Below, piece by piece: positions 32,422 through 43,438 of a stretch of DNA of 64,000 nt (within the stretch, counting starts at the first letter, position 1; the number at the start of each line of letters is the position of its first letter). A program made the position numbers and the translations under genes. Source of the stretch: Stagonosporopsis chrysanthemi (lineage: Eukaryota > Ascomycota > Dothideomycetes > Pleosporales > Didymellaceae); assembly GCA_022560025.1 (NCBI GenBank), contig JAFISE010000021.1, positions 186,001 to 250,000 on the forward strand, written 5' to 3'. Under the pieces are notes generated by a model. That model made no database searches and was not told where the DNA came from. It was given only the letters and a program-made list of their open reading frames with translations.

Positions 32422-34374
32422 TTACGAAGCTGAGCCCGGACCTGGTGCCGCTGTTGGCGGCATAAGATGACCAGACGCCGATCGGTTGTTGTTTTCGATC
32501 GATTTGCGGACTGCGCCTGCTGCTTGTTGCGCATGCTGCTTCTCACCTTGACGCTCGATCATGATGCGGTATCGTATGTGCAGATTGTCTGTCCAATCGA
32601 CAGGATATGTCTGCTCATCCTCACTACTGTCTCCAGCGTACTTCCATCGGTCCGCCATTCGCTCATCTAGCTGGCTGGATTCGATTTTCTGACGCTTGAC
32701 GCCACGCCGGTCTATCATTACCCGCCCGCCACGTCCGATTCTTCTTCGGTAACGAGACTGGTCTTGGAATGGAACGTCATCCGGAGGCGATCCGAAACGA
32801 ATACGCGCATTTCGCCACGGAGCATCCGGCGGATTTGCACGCACTACCACCATGGAGTCAGCACCTTCATCATCAGAGACAGAAGCTGGTGGAGTGGGCA
32901 GCTGTGACTCCGTGAACACCGTACGGAAGTCTGATTTGGCAGCGGCCTGCTCCAATGGCGGCGTAATAGGTCGCCAAGTTGCATCCACCCAGCCAACATT
33001 CCATTTCTGGTGTTTGACGAGGTTGTCTTCGATGAAGGTATCGATGGCTTCGGTCTTCTTCGCCTGCTGCTCCTCCAGGTATACAAGGTCACTATCGACA
33101 AGACGCCCGTCGGCACGAGTGACCTGTGGCTTCATACCAGGGATGTTCTGGCGCACTCTTTCAAGATCAGGTCTTGGCTTAGGCTTGGGCGCGGGCTGCC
33201 ATTTGTCAGTCATGCTCTGCCTTACATAAAAAGGGTTGTTCCTGCAACGCACCTTCTGGGTTATCAAGAGTTCTTCATCGTCAGCCTTGATGCTGAGTCT
33301 TCTCTTGATCTCCTTGACAGCGTGCCGTTGCTCGAAGATCTGCTTGTCATTTGCAAGCGAATCCCGCATCAAAGCTTCTCGACGCTTTACTTGAGCCACC
33401 AAGAGTCTGGCCTGTTCCAGTTCGTTACGCAACTTCTTCAGCTTCTCCGTCACCTGTGCGTCTCGTCCTCGCGTTTTGCGAACTTGTCGAACCTCACGTC
33501 GCCTGAAGCAAACATATGGATCTGACTCATCAGTCTCAAGATTTGTCTCAAACTTCAGAGCAGGGAGTAGGGGATGGTTGCTCTTGAGCGATCTCTGGTT
33601 TTTCCAGTGCGAGTAGATCTCTTTGGCAAATCTCCGCGCTCCTTCACCGATGGTCTCATCAAATTCCGGTTCCAGATCCTCGTATGGGAGTACGGGGGCA
33701 TCACCGACGGAAGAAAAGGGCTGTTTCGTCTGAGCAGTTTCTTCGAAGAAGTTCATCACCTCCTCAAACTCGTCCTCGGAGCAATGAGGCCCTTTGGGTT
33801 TCTTTTGGTTGTATACCTTGAGGAAAGCGGCGTCATCACTAGTCATACAGTACGGACATCCCGAAGTATCCTCTACGGTGGAAGAGAATCGTATGTAGGT
33901 CGCCGGTTGTGTGAACCGCTTTGGATACAGCTCATCGTACTGCAAATGGCTGGCAGTTGCCTCTGGTGTAGGGATGTACAGTTGAGCGATCTTACCGCCG
34001 GTAGCACCTTGAGCTGCTGCCTGCGCAGCAGAAATGACGGCCTGCAAATGATGCTCCTGTATAGGTCGTCAGTATGAGTCAAAGCGATACTTGCAAAGGT
34101 AAGTTGCTGCATCTTGCAGACTCGTAACGGATGATGTGCAAGGTAAGTCCTTCGCTCGACAGCAGCTGCGCAGCAAAGATATGTGCCCGAAGCGGCTAGC
34201 GTGGATACTTACGATTTCCTCTCCCTTCTCAACACCAGTCTCGACTTTCGGGATGTGTCGCGACGCTTCATCATCATCGAGCTTTTCTACCTCATGCTCG
34301 CGCAATACAGGTATGTTTTGCTTCGTGGATAATTTGCGCTGGCGAAAGCGCTGGCCTGTAACGCGTTGCGTCAT
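32422..34374 (-). CDS. EPL1: Enhancer of polycomb-like protein 1 (NuA4 subunit)
   Basis: Scaffold that anchors Esa1, Yng2 and Eaf6 in the NuA4 histone acetyltransferase and piccolo NuA4. Model: complement of 34213-34374 and 32422-34056, 598 residues. The 156-bp intron (GTAAGT...TACAG) joins VETGVEKGEEI to EHHLQAVISAAQ, as in other fungal Epl1. The N-terminus MTQRVTGQRFRQRKLSTKQ is the basic nucleosome-contacting stretch. The EPcA domain follows: IYIPTPEAT-like, FEEVMNFFEETAQ, and DPYVCFRRREVRQVRKTRGRD (about residues 255-275). A coiled coil, VTEKLKKLRNELEQARLL, comes after. The C-terminal half is rich in charged low-complexity sequence and includes RIGRGGRVMIDRRG, a family motif. The start ATG at 34374 is well supported. 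Confidence 0.94.
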
Positions 34375-35109
34375 TTCGCTTCAGCCCTATGTTTGGCGTT
34401 GGAAGCGGCACGTGACCTGGAGAGACTTTGCTGGGCAGCCCTTTGGGCCAGGTGGCCTCACGGCCTGCGCAGCTCTGTTTCGCGACAAAAACGCGTCGCA
34501 ATAATGTCGTGGTGGGTATCAAACAGCTCGTTGAGTTCAGCGCATCCAGAACCGAGATGGATTTGATGAGACTTGATGGTTGTGCGGGCGTGTTGTCGTG
34601 CGAGTGTTTTGACGGCAGGTTGATGTTGCAGTCTGTCGGGCTTCGAGGGTGCGCACAACAAGGAGCCTTTGCGTTCCAAACCCGACGGCGCGGAGCCAAT
34701 CACATTCGAGTATCGGCCGCATTCAGAGCGCGATTTGATCTTGTTTGTTCAGAGGACATGAGTAATGCAATGCAGATTCACTGTACACCTTGTAGACTGC
34801 GCTTTTCGTCATGGTCATCCAGTCTATCTCCTGAAATCGGCTCTGCAGCTCTCTACCTGATATCTACTGCGAGAAGAACCATGGTTGGCAGTGACGAAAG
34901 AAGACGGCACTAGCCCTTAGTGCGATGCACTGATCTGCGTTCGCTGCTAGGTAGCACACCGTCCATCTTCACTTACACCTCCATCCTCAAGATTCATTGC
35001 CTTGTTCCATTGCTATGATACTGTAGACCTTGATCAAAGCATATTTTATGTGTTCGTAAGCCTCGGCCTGAGCTTGTCGGCGGTATCGCAATCTGCAGTG
35101 CAGTGCGAC

Positions 35110-35937
35110 ATGCATGTGTGCGTCGAATATGAGGGCCGCCAAAGGCAAAGGCATAGAGTCAGTGCTCATAATGCTGATACACAGGTTCGAGAACTCGAAC
35201 AGAAAGAGATGAAGACAAGGCAGTGGGCATGCAAAGATACACGAGACGCAGCGTCCAACCCTTACAGTCAATCATCTGTTATTCCAAAAAGACGACTCCG
35301 GGAAGGACAAACTTCCAATTTCCCGATGTGCCATCGTGCGGTAACAGTCGGACGCGGTGACCATTGCGCCACGGAAGATTCGCACATTGTTTTGCTAATT
35401 TCGATGAGTAAGCCGAGTAGCGTTTGCTTTATCCTTACGGTGGTGGATGCCATAGGCTGCTTCAGTTTGAGACAAGTTTGTGGCTGCGAGATCCATTGCA
35501 GTACCCTTTCATGGGGGCCTTCTATAGCAAAAAGGTTCAATTCAGCTATAGTCTGCGACAAATGTCGTCAGATGGTGCACGAATATCTAGGGATCCCGAG
35601 ACTACAGCTGCTGCACAAAATCTCCTTCTATTCGTTATTTCAGACACATGTTGGCAGTAGCGAGTCAGCAAGAGATCAATCTACTTTGAAAAGCACAGCA
35701 ACACCGATCATCTCGCGGCATTTGGCTGTTGGACAGCAGCTCTTCGCTTCAACTTGGCCTATGCCTCAGGCGATCGCTAGGCTACCATGGAACCCTGTAT
35801 CGACCACGTCCTGCAGTATCTTTGGTGAGAATGACGAAGTTGATATGTATAAGTCTTCTTCTTTGACCAGTCGGCAAACCAACTGCATCAACGAAAAAGA
35901 TGGACCTCGTATCGCCGCAGCAAAGCAGCACAAATAA
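35110..35937 (+). CDS. Unrecognised ORF, possible orphan gene
   Basis: A 275-codon open frame from the first ATG (the frame is open about 36 codons further upstream without ATG). I do not recognise it. It has no signal peptide, membrane segment or repeat; Cys and Ser are unusually frequent, which is typical of non-coding translation. One segment, VCDKCRQMVHEYLG near 35554, has a CxxC. Its length is unusual for chance in DNA of this base composition, which is the only reason to list it. It could be an orphan gene, a decayed gene or an accident. Confidence 0.2.
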   Translation: MHVCVEYEGRQRQRHRVSAHNADTQVRELEQKEMKTRQWACKDTRDAASNPYSQSSVIPKRRLREGQTSNFPMCHRAVTVGRGDHCATEDSHIVLLISMSKPSSVCFILTVVDAIGCFSLRQVCGCEIHCSTLSWGPSIAKRFNSAIVCDKCRQMVHEYLGIPRLQLLHKISFYSLFQTHVGSSESARDQSTLKSTATPIISRHLAVGQQLFASTWPMPQAIARLPWNPVSTTSCSIFGENDEVDMYKSSSLTSRQTNCINEKDGPRIAAAKQHK

Positions 35938-36123
35938 ATGTGCTCGAGGTATGACATGTGTAAAAACTCGGTACTGGCTTCCCTCACCAGCAGGCGTATG
36001 CCTGCTACTACGCCGTCGAAGTAGTAGTACGTGCTTCGCAAACACTCCTGGGCAGTGGTCACGATGCGCCGATCGGGAAGGGCGACGAGTCGGCCGAGTC
36101 CCCGCCCTACAACGCACGTCGCT

Positions 36124-36158
36124 TTGCAGCCCCAAAGTGTGCGTTGCAGCCCCAAAGT
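36124..36158 (+). repeat. Two direct copies of a 15-bp unit, period 20
   Basis: TTGCAGCCCCAAAGT occurs at 36124-36138 and again at 36144-36158. Likely a local slippage duplication. Confidence 0.8.
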
Positions 36159-37000
36159 CGGGCGGCTCAAAGGCAGTCGCCCCAGGCGGCTCCTTCGAGA
36201 TGGTCGAGGTTCCTCCAACACCCTGCTTTCACCACCTGCGGTCAGGCATTCCGAGTACCCCATCATCCCCCAGAACATCGAGTATGCAGGGAGGATCGTT
36301 CGTGGATTTCGCTTCGAGACCCTTTTGTCTGAACGTCGGGTGTTCAGCCAAAGGATGCCCATAAAGAGCAATCTTCGTTCCGGCGGTTAAACTCGCATGA
36401 ATGTTGCTCAGAGAGGCTGTCAGTTGGCTCCCCAGCCAGCTGTTCCACCTAGACATCTTTGAGGAACCTGGTGAATACGAGTGAGATGTCATGACTGGCC
36501 ACGGGAACAACCTGTGCTCGTCTGTGACTGCGTCACTCCTCGCGAATGATCACAGACGGCTCTCCATTAGAGCACTGGCATAGGAAGGCGAGCGAGCGAA
36601 CGCTAGACTGGCGCGCCGAGTGGGCGAGACTCAAGAAATAGCTGGGCGGGCGCAATTGATCTGGGGACTTGACTGGCAAAGGAGCGGGCGGGAGGGGCTT
36701 TTTATGTGCTCGCTGCCCGCCGTCCACGTGCGCGCTACGCCCAATTTGGCGACGGTGACGATGATTCTGTGGTGAATATGAGTGCCTATAAGGCTGCAGC
36801 TGGGGCGGAGCGATGAGGTGAAGATGTGCTTTCACCTCATAACCAAAAGCTCACCCTAGGCCCAAAAGATGCCAAGGATGTTACATAATATGAGCAGCTC
36901 AGTCATCACCCTGACTGGGCATATCACGGTGAGGTTAGGATAAGATGGTTTGTTGAGTGGCTATGTCTATGTTGATTTGACTACTCTGATTTGACCACTC

Positions 37001-37919
37001 TTAAGCGTGATGCTCTCTGGGCCTGAATCCTCCATCACGCGGTTCTGGCTCATTTCGCGGTTCCCAATCATACGTATTGGCTTCCAGCTCCTGTGGCACA
37101 GTGGCTGAGTGCATTCTCCCCTCACCTATCTCGTGAACTACTCCGGTTGCTGGTGCTGTATGGCTCACCTTGGTAGGTGGAGGTGTGCTTGGTGAATCTG
37201 GGAGCTGTGCTTTCCAGGAAGAATCCAACTCTGAGATCTCTTCAGTCTTTTCGTATTCGGCGCTTCGCTTTGTCCTCGCCCTGCGTTTCAGAGCGTAAAG
37301 CACCACGAGAGCTATCAGGAGGAATCCTCCCACCCCGATGCCAACACCCAGCCCTATCGCCAGAGCGTTATGGTTCTCTCCTGAAGCTGACATGGCTGCG
37401 GAAGTATCATTGGCAACAGCTGTTATGTACGCAGAAGAAGCCGATATGGTGGTGAGCACCTCAGCAGTTTCTAGCGCAAAAACGTTGACTGTGTCGCTGC
37501 AACAGTCTCCAGACGCTCCACAACAATAAGTGTTGTTGCCACAGCCCTTTACGCCCTGACCACGATCATTGTGATAACCCGCTAGTCGCGAGTCAGTGTA
37601 TGCCCCAAAAGTCATTTCCGCGATACTCACAGCCTACGCAGAACTGGGGACACAATGTGGAATTGTAACTTGCATCTGTGCAGCCACTTCGATAGAAATT
37701 GTATACGTATGTGCGTTTAGAGTCCGGACCCGGCTGACAGAGGCCGTTACTTAAGCAGACGAAGGTTGGTCCACAGCACGCAGATACCTCTGCGTCCGCA
37801 TTGCACGCTCCGCCGTTATTCTTGTCACCGTTGGGATAAAAGCAGGTCGAATTGGCGGCAGCTGTGCAAGTGACCAGAAGCGCAACGAACGCCACCTGCC
37901 ACAATCTTTGCAGAAACAT
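37001..37919 (-). CDS. Cysteine-rich secreted/single-pass membrane protein
   Basis: Unknown function. Model: complement of 37631-37919 and 37001-37581, 289 residues. The 49-bp intron (GTGAGT...ACTAG) joins CPQFCVG to SGYHNDRGQG. A signal peptide is clear (MFLQRLWQVAFVALLVTCTAAA). The ectodomain of about 150 residues has paired cysteines (NGGACNADAEVSACCG, GCGNNTYCCGASGDCC) and N-glycosylation sites (NST, NNT, NDT). A single transmembrane helix, IGLGVGIGVGGFLLIALVVLYAL, begins near residue 175 and is followed by a basic stop-transfer KRRARTKR. The tail of about 90 residues is Pro/Ser-rich. The layout resembles fungal wall sensors and the many Cys-rich membrane proteins of Pezizomycotina with a glycine-rich helix. 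Role and ligands are unknown. Confidence 0.8.
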
Positions 37920-38816
37920 ATTGGAGGTTGTATGAGGTTGCAGGCAATGTAAGAAGAAGTTGTGGAGAGAGATGGAGTAAGCCGCAAAGGGGCCCTAATG
38001 AGAAATAGGCTCTGCTCACTGTGGTGTAGTCGCCGACCCACTTCTGTTCATGAGGTTAGACTGGAACCAAACAGATCGAGTATGACCAATGAAGCGAGTG
38101 TGACAGACTGTAGTTGCTCTCGGATTGATGCTGTAAGTTCCCCCGCTACAACGACACTTGTGTTCAGGTGCAAAGCGGCCATCTTCTCGTAAATTGAAAA
38201 TGGGCCGGGATGGAGCTATGCCGCTGCCGATCACGCCGCAAGCTCTGCTCGCCAACCACGCACTGGCCCTGCCGCAAGGCGAGCAACAGCCCGGGCAGAT
38301 GAGGTCCTACAGAACTCGAGTGACCAGTGCCATCCCGAGTCCTAGACACAACCCAGCCTTGATCGCATGCCAATAATAGTACAGATCATATCACAACATG
38401 AAAGCAGAGGCTGTTCCCCACAGGCGCGAGAAGCGTCAAAGGCTGGTGCTTGACACCGCAGTCCACATTAACGGGGCTGCTAGCGGCTTAGCCTTGAACA
38501 AGCAACGCCTCTTAACGTCCCGACAGCCGGGCGCTCATGACAATTCTCGTCTTGCCTGGCGTGCCTGGCTCTACATCTCTACATCATGGTCGCGCCCGAA
38601 GTCCACACTACGGCGACCAGTTTCGCAGCCTCGCTGCAGTTGGTCGTCCTCCGCTTCCGTTGTGTTCTAATCGCGGGTAGCAATGACTAGCATGAAAAAT
38701 TGGACGCCTTACTCGCCGGTGTGGCTCTCGGATAAAGGCGCATCGCACTTTTTAAGAGCACCATGTCGTCCTGAAGCACTGTGAACAACCAAGGATACTT
38801 TTCGACGTTCTTCAAC
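37920..38816. other. Divergent promoter region, no gene recognised
   Basis: About 900 bp between the divergent membrane-protein and esterase genes. Several short frames occur and none is recognisable. Confidence 0.5.
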
Positions 38817-39791
38817 ATGGTCTCCACACTCCTTTTGGGCGCCATAATCTTAGCTACCGTACCTGGCATTAGCTGCACACCGGCAAAGCGCGTCACAAGC
38901 GGTTGTGGCAGCTCTCTGCCTCAAGGCGTTGAACTGGACAAATCGATTGATCTTAACATTAGCAGCTCGAGCGGGCTGTCTACGCGCGGCTATCGTCTAC
39001 ATCTGCCCAAGACATACGACACGAACACGAAAGTCCCACTGATCCTGTCCTTCCATGGCCGCGGTAAAGATGCCAAATACCAAGAAGAACTTTCGCAATT
39101 TTCAAATGCGACGTATGGGTTCGATGGAATCTCCGTGTACCCAGAAGGCGCAGCTTTGAATAACGCAAAGAGAACACAACAATGGCAGGGCGACCCAGAC
39201 TTTCCGTCCGATGTCAATGACGTAACCTTCACACTCGAGATCCTAGATGAGATCCAGAGGACGTATTGCATCGACATATCCCGAATCTATGCTACCGGAA
39301 AATCCAACGGAGCCGGCTTTACCGGTGTCCTCGCGTGCGATGCTGAAGCGACGAAGCGCATTGCTGCATTCGCGCCAGTATCTGGAGCCTTTTATCTCGA
39401 CGCCAACCAGGAACTGCCCGCCTGCAACCCCAGCCGCAATCCAATCCCTATCATGGAGTTTCACGGTTTCAAGGACACCACAATTCCCTACGCAGGTGGT
39501 ATCAACACGCGAGGCAATGCCAACTCCACTGATATGGTCACGTGGGTAGACGACTGGGCTAGGCGCGATGGATTTGTCGTCGCAGCGAACACGACCTCCT
39601 ACTTGTGTGATGGAAATGAGAAGGTCACCAGGTACAGCTGGAATGAGACGGTGATTCATTACAACTACACGAACTTGTACCACGATTGGCCAAGTTCTTT
39701 CCCAAATGGCGACACTGAAAATGCATTGACATGCAAAGAGGCAGAAGCGACGAGCATTATTCTTAACTGGTTTAAGAATTGGACCTTGTAG
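38817..39791 (+). CDS. Secreted feruloyl-esterase/CE1-type hydrolase
   Basis: Secreted alpha/beta hydrolase of the feruloyl esterase C / poly(3-hydroxybutyrate)-depolymerase group, which frees ferulic and related acids from plant cell-wall polysaccharides. Single exon, 324 residues from the ATG at 38817; an upstream in-frame GTG is not used. The signal peptide is MVSTLLLGAIILATVPGISC. Family motifs: RGYRLHLPKTYD, PLILSFHGRGKD (oxyanion region), QWQGDP and DDVxFxxxxLDE-like NDVTFTLEILDEI. The nucleophile is Ser163 in TGKSNGAGF, the Asp is in EFHGFKDTTIPYAGG, and the His is in NLYHDWPSSF. Several NxT/S glycosylation sites are present. No carbohydrate-binding module is attached. The exact ester substrate is not determined. 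Confidence 0.88.
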   Translation: MVSTLLLGAIILATVPGISCTPAKRVTSGCGSSLPQGVELDKSIDLNISSSSGLSTRGYRLHLPKTYDTNTKVPLILSFHGRGKDAKYQEELSQFSNATYGFDGISVYPEGAALNNAKRTQQWQGDPDFPSDVNDVTFTLEILDEIQRTYCIDISRIYATGKSNGAGFTGVLACDAEATKRIAAFAPVSGAFYLDANQELPACNPSRNPIPIMEFHGFKDTTIPYAGGINTRGNANSTDMVTWVDDWARRDGFVVAANTTSYLCDGNEKVTRYSWNETVIHYNYTNLYHDWPSSFPNGDTENALTCKEAEATSIILNWFKNWTL

Positions 39792-40378
39792 TTGTGAATG
39801 AGGGGCCATGCGTAATTTTGTTGGAGCTCTCATCTTCTCAATCACGTCCCTGCTCAAGCGACTTGTAAAACAACACTAGGTGTACAACAATGGTTTTGCC
39901 AGCCTGTGAGCTGCTACCAGACTTTCTACTGTTGACTTTGTCGGAACTTCATTCCGACTGGTCTTGACTTTTAAAGCAGTGTCGTTAGTTTATCAATTGA
40001 AGCAGGATTACCATGTTATAGGCAAATGCTCCGCACATCCTTCTAATGGCGCCCCGAAGGCGAGTGTCTATGTACGGTAAAGTGCAAAAGTTATCTGATA
40101 TTTAGGAATTCCATCCTGTCAGCGATTGGGAGGAAGCAGTTTTTATAGAGACTGTTAAGCCCCGCACTTGCATGGGCCGAGGCACATAGCATCTGACGGT
40201 CACAGTCAAAGTCAAACCCAGCCCGGTCGATGCCTGCAATTACCTCGACCTTTCTACTTGTACCACTTGCTGCTTGTACGTAATTTCTGTCTGTAAGTTT
40301 CGCGGTTGTCAAAACCTCTCATTTGGTTGCAGCACTAAGCAGCATACTGAAAAATATAGGCCGAACGTCTTATTTGCC
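39792..40378. other. Intergenic
   Basis: Nearly 600 bp between two tandem + genes. No gene or repeat is recognised. Confidence 0.5.
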
Positions 40379-41751
40379 ATGGCGGACTTCGAAAGAGCTA
40401 TTCAACAGGCTGTCGATGCCCAAGAAATTCCTGGCTGCGTTCTCTTCGCCTCTGATCGCAATGGTACCTCCCCATGCTCGCCTGCGGCCAATCACTCACA
40501 GATTCAGGCTCGTTTCGATACAGCAAGAGCTTTGGCTATTCTTCCATGAAGCCTGAGAATGCCAAGCCCTTGCGCCTAGATACAGTTATGTGGGTGGCGT
40601 CTTGCACCAAGCTCATGACCTCTGTTTGCGCCCTGCAGCTCGTCGAGCGTGGCAAGCTAACCCTTGACGACCCGATCTACGATCACATTCCAGAATTGAA
40701 AGACTTCAAGGTCCTCAAAACCTTTGATAACGAAGGCAAACCTGTCGAAGTGCAACACACTAAGCCTATAACTCTCCGTATGCTCTTGACACATACAAGT
40801 GGTTTGACATACGACGGCATGCATCCAAAGCTCCTCGCCTGGTTGGCCTACCACGGTCGAACGCCCGCAGTTGGTGGAAACGTGCTGCAACGGTTCAACG
40901 CACCGCTGACCTTCGAGCCGGGGGAGAGCTGGATGTACGGACCAGGTATCGACTATGCCGGTTTGCTCATTGAGCGCGTGTCTGGTCTGACATTGGAGGA
41001 GTACATGCGTCAGAACTTATGGGAACCACTCGGTATTGTGGACATGACTTTCAAGTTGAGATCGCGACCAGATATGCAGGAGCGTATGGCAGGCATGAGC
41101 ACCCGAGACGAGAAGACGGGCAAAGTCCGACACACGAATGCAAGGATGTCGTACCAAGACGCGGATGGGGAGGAGGTGCATGACTGTATGGGTGGTCAAG
41201 GTGTCTTCACAACAGTAGAGGAGTACAGCAAAGTGCTCCATGCCGTTTTGACAATGGACGAGAACGAGGTGCTCTTGAAGAAGGACACTGTGAGGGAGTT
41301 CTTCACGCCGCAACTGGGAGATGCACCTTCAGCAGCAATGAACGCAATTCTACAGGATGAAGCAGTACGTTCCAATGTTTCGTCACCGAAACCGTGCTGA
41401 CATCAACTGTCACAGGTCAATAATGCAATGGGTGGCACCCAGAAAGAGTCGAGGAAGGACTGGGGCCTTGGAGGTCTTCTCCTCACCGAGGATCAACCCG
41501 ATGGCAAAGCAGCAAATTCTATGCTGTGGGGAGGTCTACCGAATTTGATTTGGGTAAGTCTTGTTCCAGCCTGTTGTAGTATAAGTGTCTAACTTCCCAA
41601 GTGGGTTGACCGCAAAACGGGACTTTGCGGCCTTTACGCTGGGCAAGTAGTACCTACTGGCGACGCAAAGTGTGCAGAACTGGATCGCAGTTTCGAAGCG
41701 GCAATGTATGAACAGTGCAAACGAAGTGGCCATGGATATCCTCGTCTATAG
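40379..41751 (+). CDS. Beta-lactamase-fold serine hydrolase / transesterase
   Basis: Member of the beta-lactamase-related (class C/EstB/LovD-like) family. In fungi these act as esterases or acyltransferases, sometimes in polyketide tailoring. Model: join 40379-40463, 40502-41364, 41416-41553 and 41602-41751, 411 residues. The introns are short (38, 51 and 48 bp). Splicing the first gives DRNDSGSFRYSKSFGYSSM; the last exons give NNAMGGTQKESRKDWGLGG and WVDRKTGLCGLYAGQVVP, which match the family C-terminus. The nucleophile motif SxxK is Ser62-Cys-Thr-Lys65 in VASCTKLMTS. Further motifs: LLTHTSGLTYD, PGESWMYGPGIDYAGLLIE with the catalytic Tyr, and GGQGVFTTVEEY. No signal peptide, so cytosolic. 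No polyketide synthase is nearby in this window, so a biosynthetic role is not supported. Confidence 0.9.
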
Positions 41752-42091
41752 TAGGGTGTCGCTTCTCGGCTTTCCGAAAGATGATCTCGAGAAAGCTTCC
41801 TAAACGTTTGCACGCCAGCGTCTCACAGCACCGATTTACAAGGCAACAGTGAATTTTCAAATTTGAGTCTGCAACAACGTCCTCAGAAAGATAGTTCTGC
41901 ATCTATGCCATTGTGCCGTAAGCCGTATCTTGGGAAGCTTCTCGACCGCTTCCAGGAGCTCTGCTCTTGTCCTTCACTACGCGACCCGTGCCTCGAGGTC
42001 ATCTTGACCTGCTAGTCCGATACCGAACCCAGAGTAAATCGCTAAACAGATCGGTACATGTCGGTCGAAGACGTGCTGGTGGAACGAGCCC
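41752..42091. other. Intergenic, convergent 3' region
   Basis: 3' flanks of the hydrolase and the orphan gene. Nothing else is recognised. Confidence 0.5.
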
Positions 42092-43438
42092 TCACAGCAG
42101 TTCAACATCACCAGATGACATAAGACCCCATAGTATGACTGTGAGCCGATCACCTAGTGCATGTAGGTTCGGGTACTCTGCAAAGGTATCAAGATTGCGG
42201 ATCACGTTTGCCAACTCTTTTATCTGGGTCTTTGGGTCATCTGGCGGCTCTTGTAGAAGCTCTGTATGCGAGGTCCATGGTCCAGGATCAAATTTGGCAA
42301 CGCTATCGGCAAGTTCGCGAAGCCGAGGAATTGAAAGCTCTTCTATGGAATGTAGGCTTGAGGTGGCCTTGTATAACCAGCATTGGGACGTGTGAGATGT
42401 GACCAGGCCGCAATCCATGCATGATAACATGGCTTTTTGGGCACTTGACAGCCCTGGAATTGATTGGTTGACCAAAGACGGTACAGGAGTCTCGTTATCT
42501 GGACTTTCTGGAGGGGTCTGGCTAGTATGCATGCCATGTATGTTGTACGTGGCGCCTGCGTAGTCATGTACTTCTGAGCCAGAAATCCGGTTACTGCTGG
42601 GGCAGCTTCTGGTGTTTATGGGTGCGCTTTCGTTGAGAGTAGTGTGGGATGATGGAACGTTGTAGAAGCTTTGCGGTGCGACCATTGAAACCTGTTTGCT
42701 CGCATTCGGCTCCAGTGGATTCGTGGGCCTTACAGTTTCCTCTATAGGAATGAGCAAGCTCAATGGACCTAGTGTATCGTCTTTTTGTGCTTGTAATTCA
42801 GTTGATTTATTAGCAACGTTGGTCTGTTTTGGTGGCGACAGCGCCGGCGGGAGTTCGGTAACAGGGCCAGAAGATTGTTTCATAGGGTATCTGTCATGCA
42901 GCGAAGGCGAACTGTTTTCAACTGTCTGCATGCCATGCCGAAGATCTTGGTGGACTGGTAACAAAAGAGTTGTCTTCGGCAATACTCCTTTCTGAACACC
43001 ATACCTCGTAAGTCGATAGTTTATGAGCTTTTGATCTTTGCTGTTTGGGTATAGTGGCACCTGGCCTTTGAACGAGAGGGGCATGCCCAGCAGCTTCCTC
43101 TCATTGTAGATAGTCTCCAAGTGCTCCGCTGCCGTCCCGACCGAGGGCTTGTTGGTCATTTCGTCAACCTTGCCCGGGATCCAGCGTATCAGAATGTCGT
43201 GGTATGCTCCATCGCGAGCGTCTTGCGCAATCAAGATGTCCTCGGGCCTGTGCATTCCACGCTCGTAGGCGCGCCGTTCATCTTCGTATGTGGCGAATCT
43301 ATAGTACCCGTTCTGCAAATGTACTTCATCGCATCGCCTTGCGAAATGGTCAAATTGGCCATCGGGTCGGAAGATCGGTCCCTGGTAAGCGCTGTGGTAT
43401 GCGGCATCAGGTAGCGATAGATTTGACTGCTTTGACAT
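42092..43438 (-). CDS. Unknown protein with zinc-knuckle-like C-terminal motif
   Basis: Not recognised. Single exon; the first true ATG is at 43438 (MSKQSNLSLPDAAYHSAY), 448 residues; the frame is open upstream without an ATG. The N-terminal about 150 residues look folded and conserved in style: PIFRPDGQFDHFARRCDEVH, GYYRFATYEDERRAYERGMH and AYHDILIRWIPGKVDEMT. The middle (about 160-330) is Pro/Ser/Thr-rich and probably disordered. The C-terminus carries CMDCGLVTSHTSQCW, a C-x2-C-x5-H-x3-C pattern close to the CCHC zinc knuckle (C-x2-C-x4-H-x4-C) but with shifted His. A helical tail with IEELSIPRLRELADSVAKF follows. It could be a nucleic-acid-binding or scaffolding protein. Probably lineage-restricted. 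Confidence 0.7.
   Translation of the reverse strand: MSKQSNLSLPDAAYHSAYQGPIFRPDGQFDHFARRCDEVHLQNGYYRFATYEDERRAYERGMHRPEDILIAQDARDGAYHDILIRWIPGKVDEMTNKPSVGTAAEHLETIYNERKLLGMPLSFKGQVPLYPNSKDQKLINYRLTRYGVQKGVLPKTTLLLPVHQDLRHGMQTVENSSPSLHDRYPMKQSSGPVTELPPALSPPKQTNVANKSTELQAQKDDTLGPLSLLIPIEETVRPTNPLEPNASKQVSMVAPQSFYNVPSSHTTLNESAPINTRSCPSSNRISGSEVHDYAGATYNIHGMHTSQTPPESPDNETPVPSLVNQSIPGLSSAQKAMLSCMDCGLVTSHTSQCWLYKATSSLHSIEELSIPRLRELADSVAKFDPGPWTSHTELLQEPPDDPKTQIKELANVIRNLDTFAEYPNLHALGDRLTVILWGLMSSGDVELL

Larger units (their letters stand above)
34375..37000. other. Long gene-poor interval
   Basis: 2.6 kb between EPL1 and the next recognisable gene. It contains one surprisingly long + frame (listed separately), an antisense frame 35766-36371 of 201 codons overlapping it, and a 15-bp direct repeat near 36.1 kb. 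GC-rich sequence with GGGCGGG motifs lies at about 36647-36700. No known domain, RNA or mobile element is recognised. Confidence 0.4.

Noticed and set aside
33010..34077. Long + frames inside EPL1
   Set aside because: They lie wholly opposite a well-supported EPL1 coding exon and show no conserved features.
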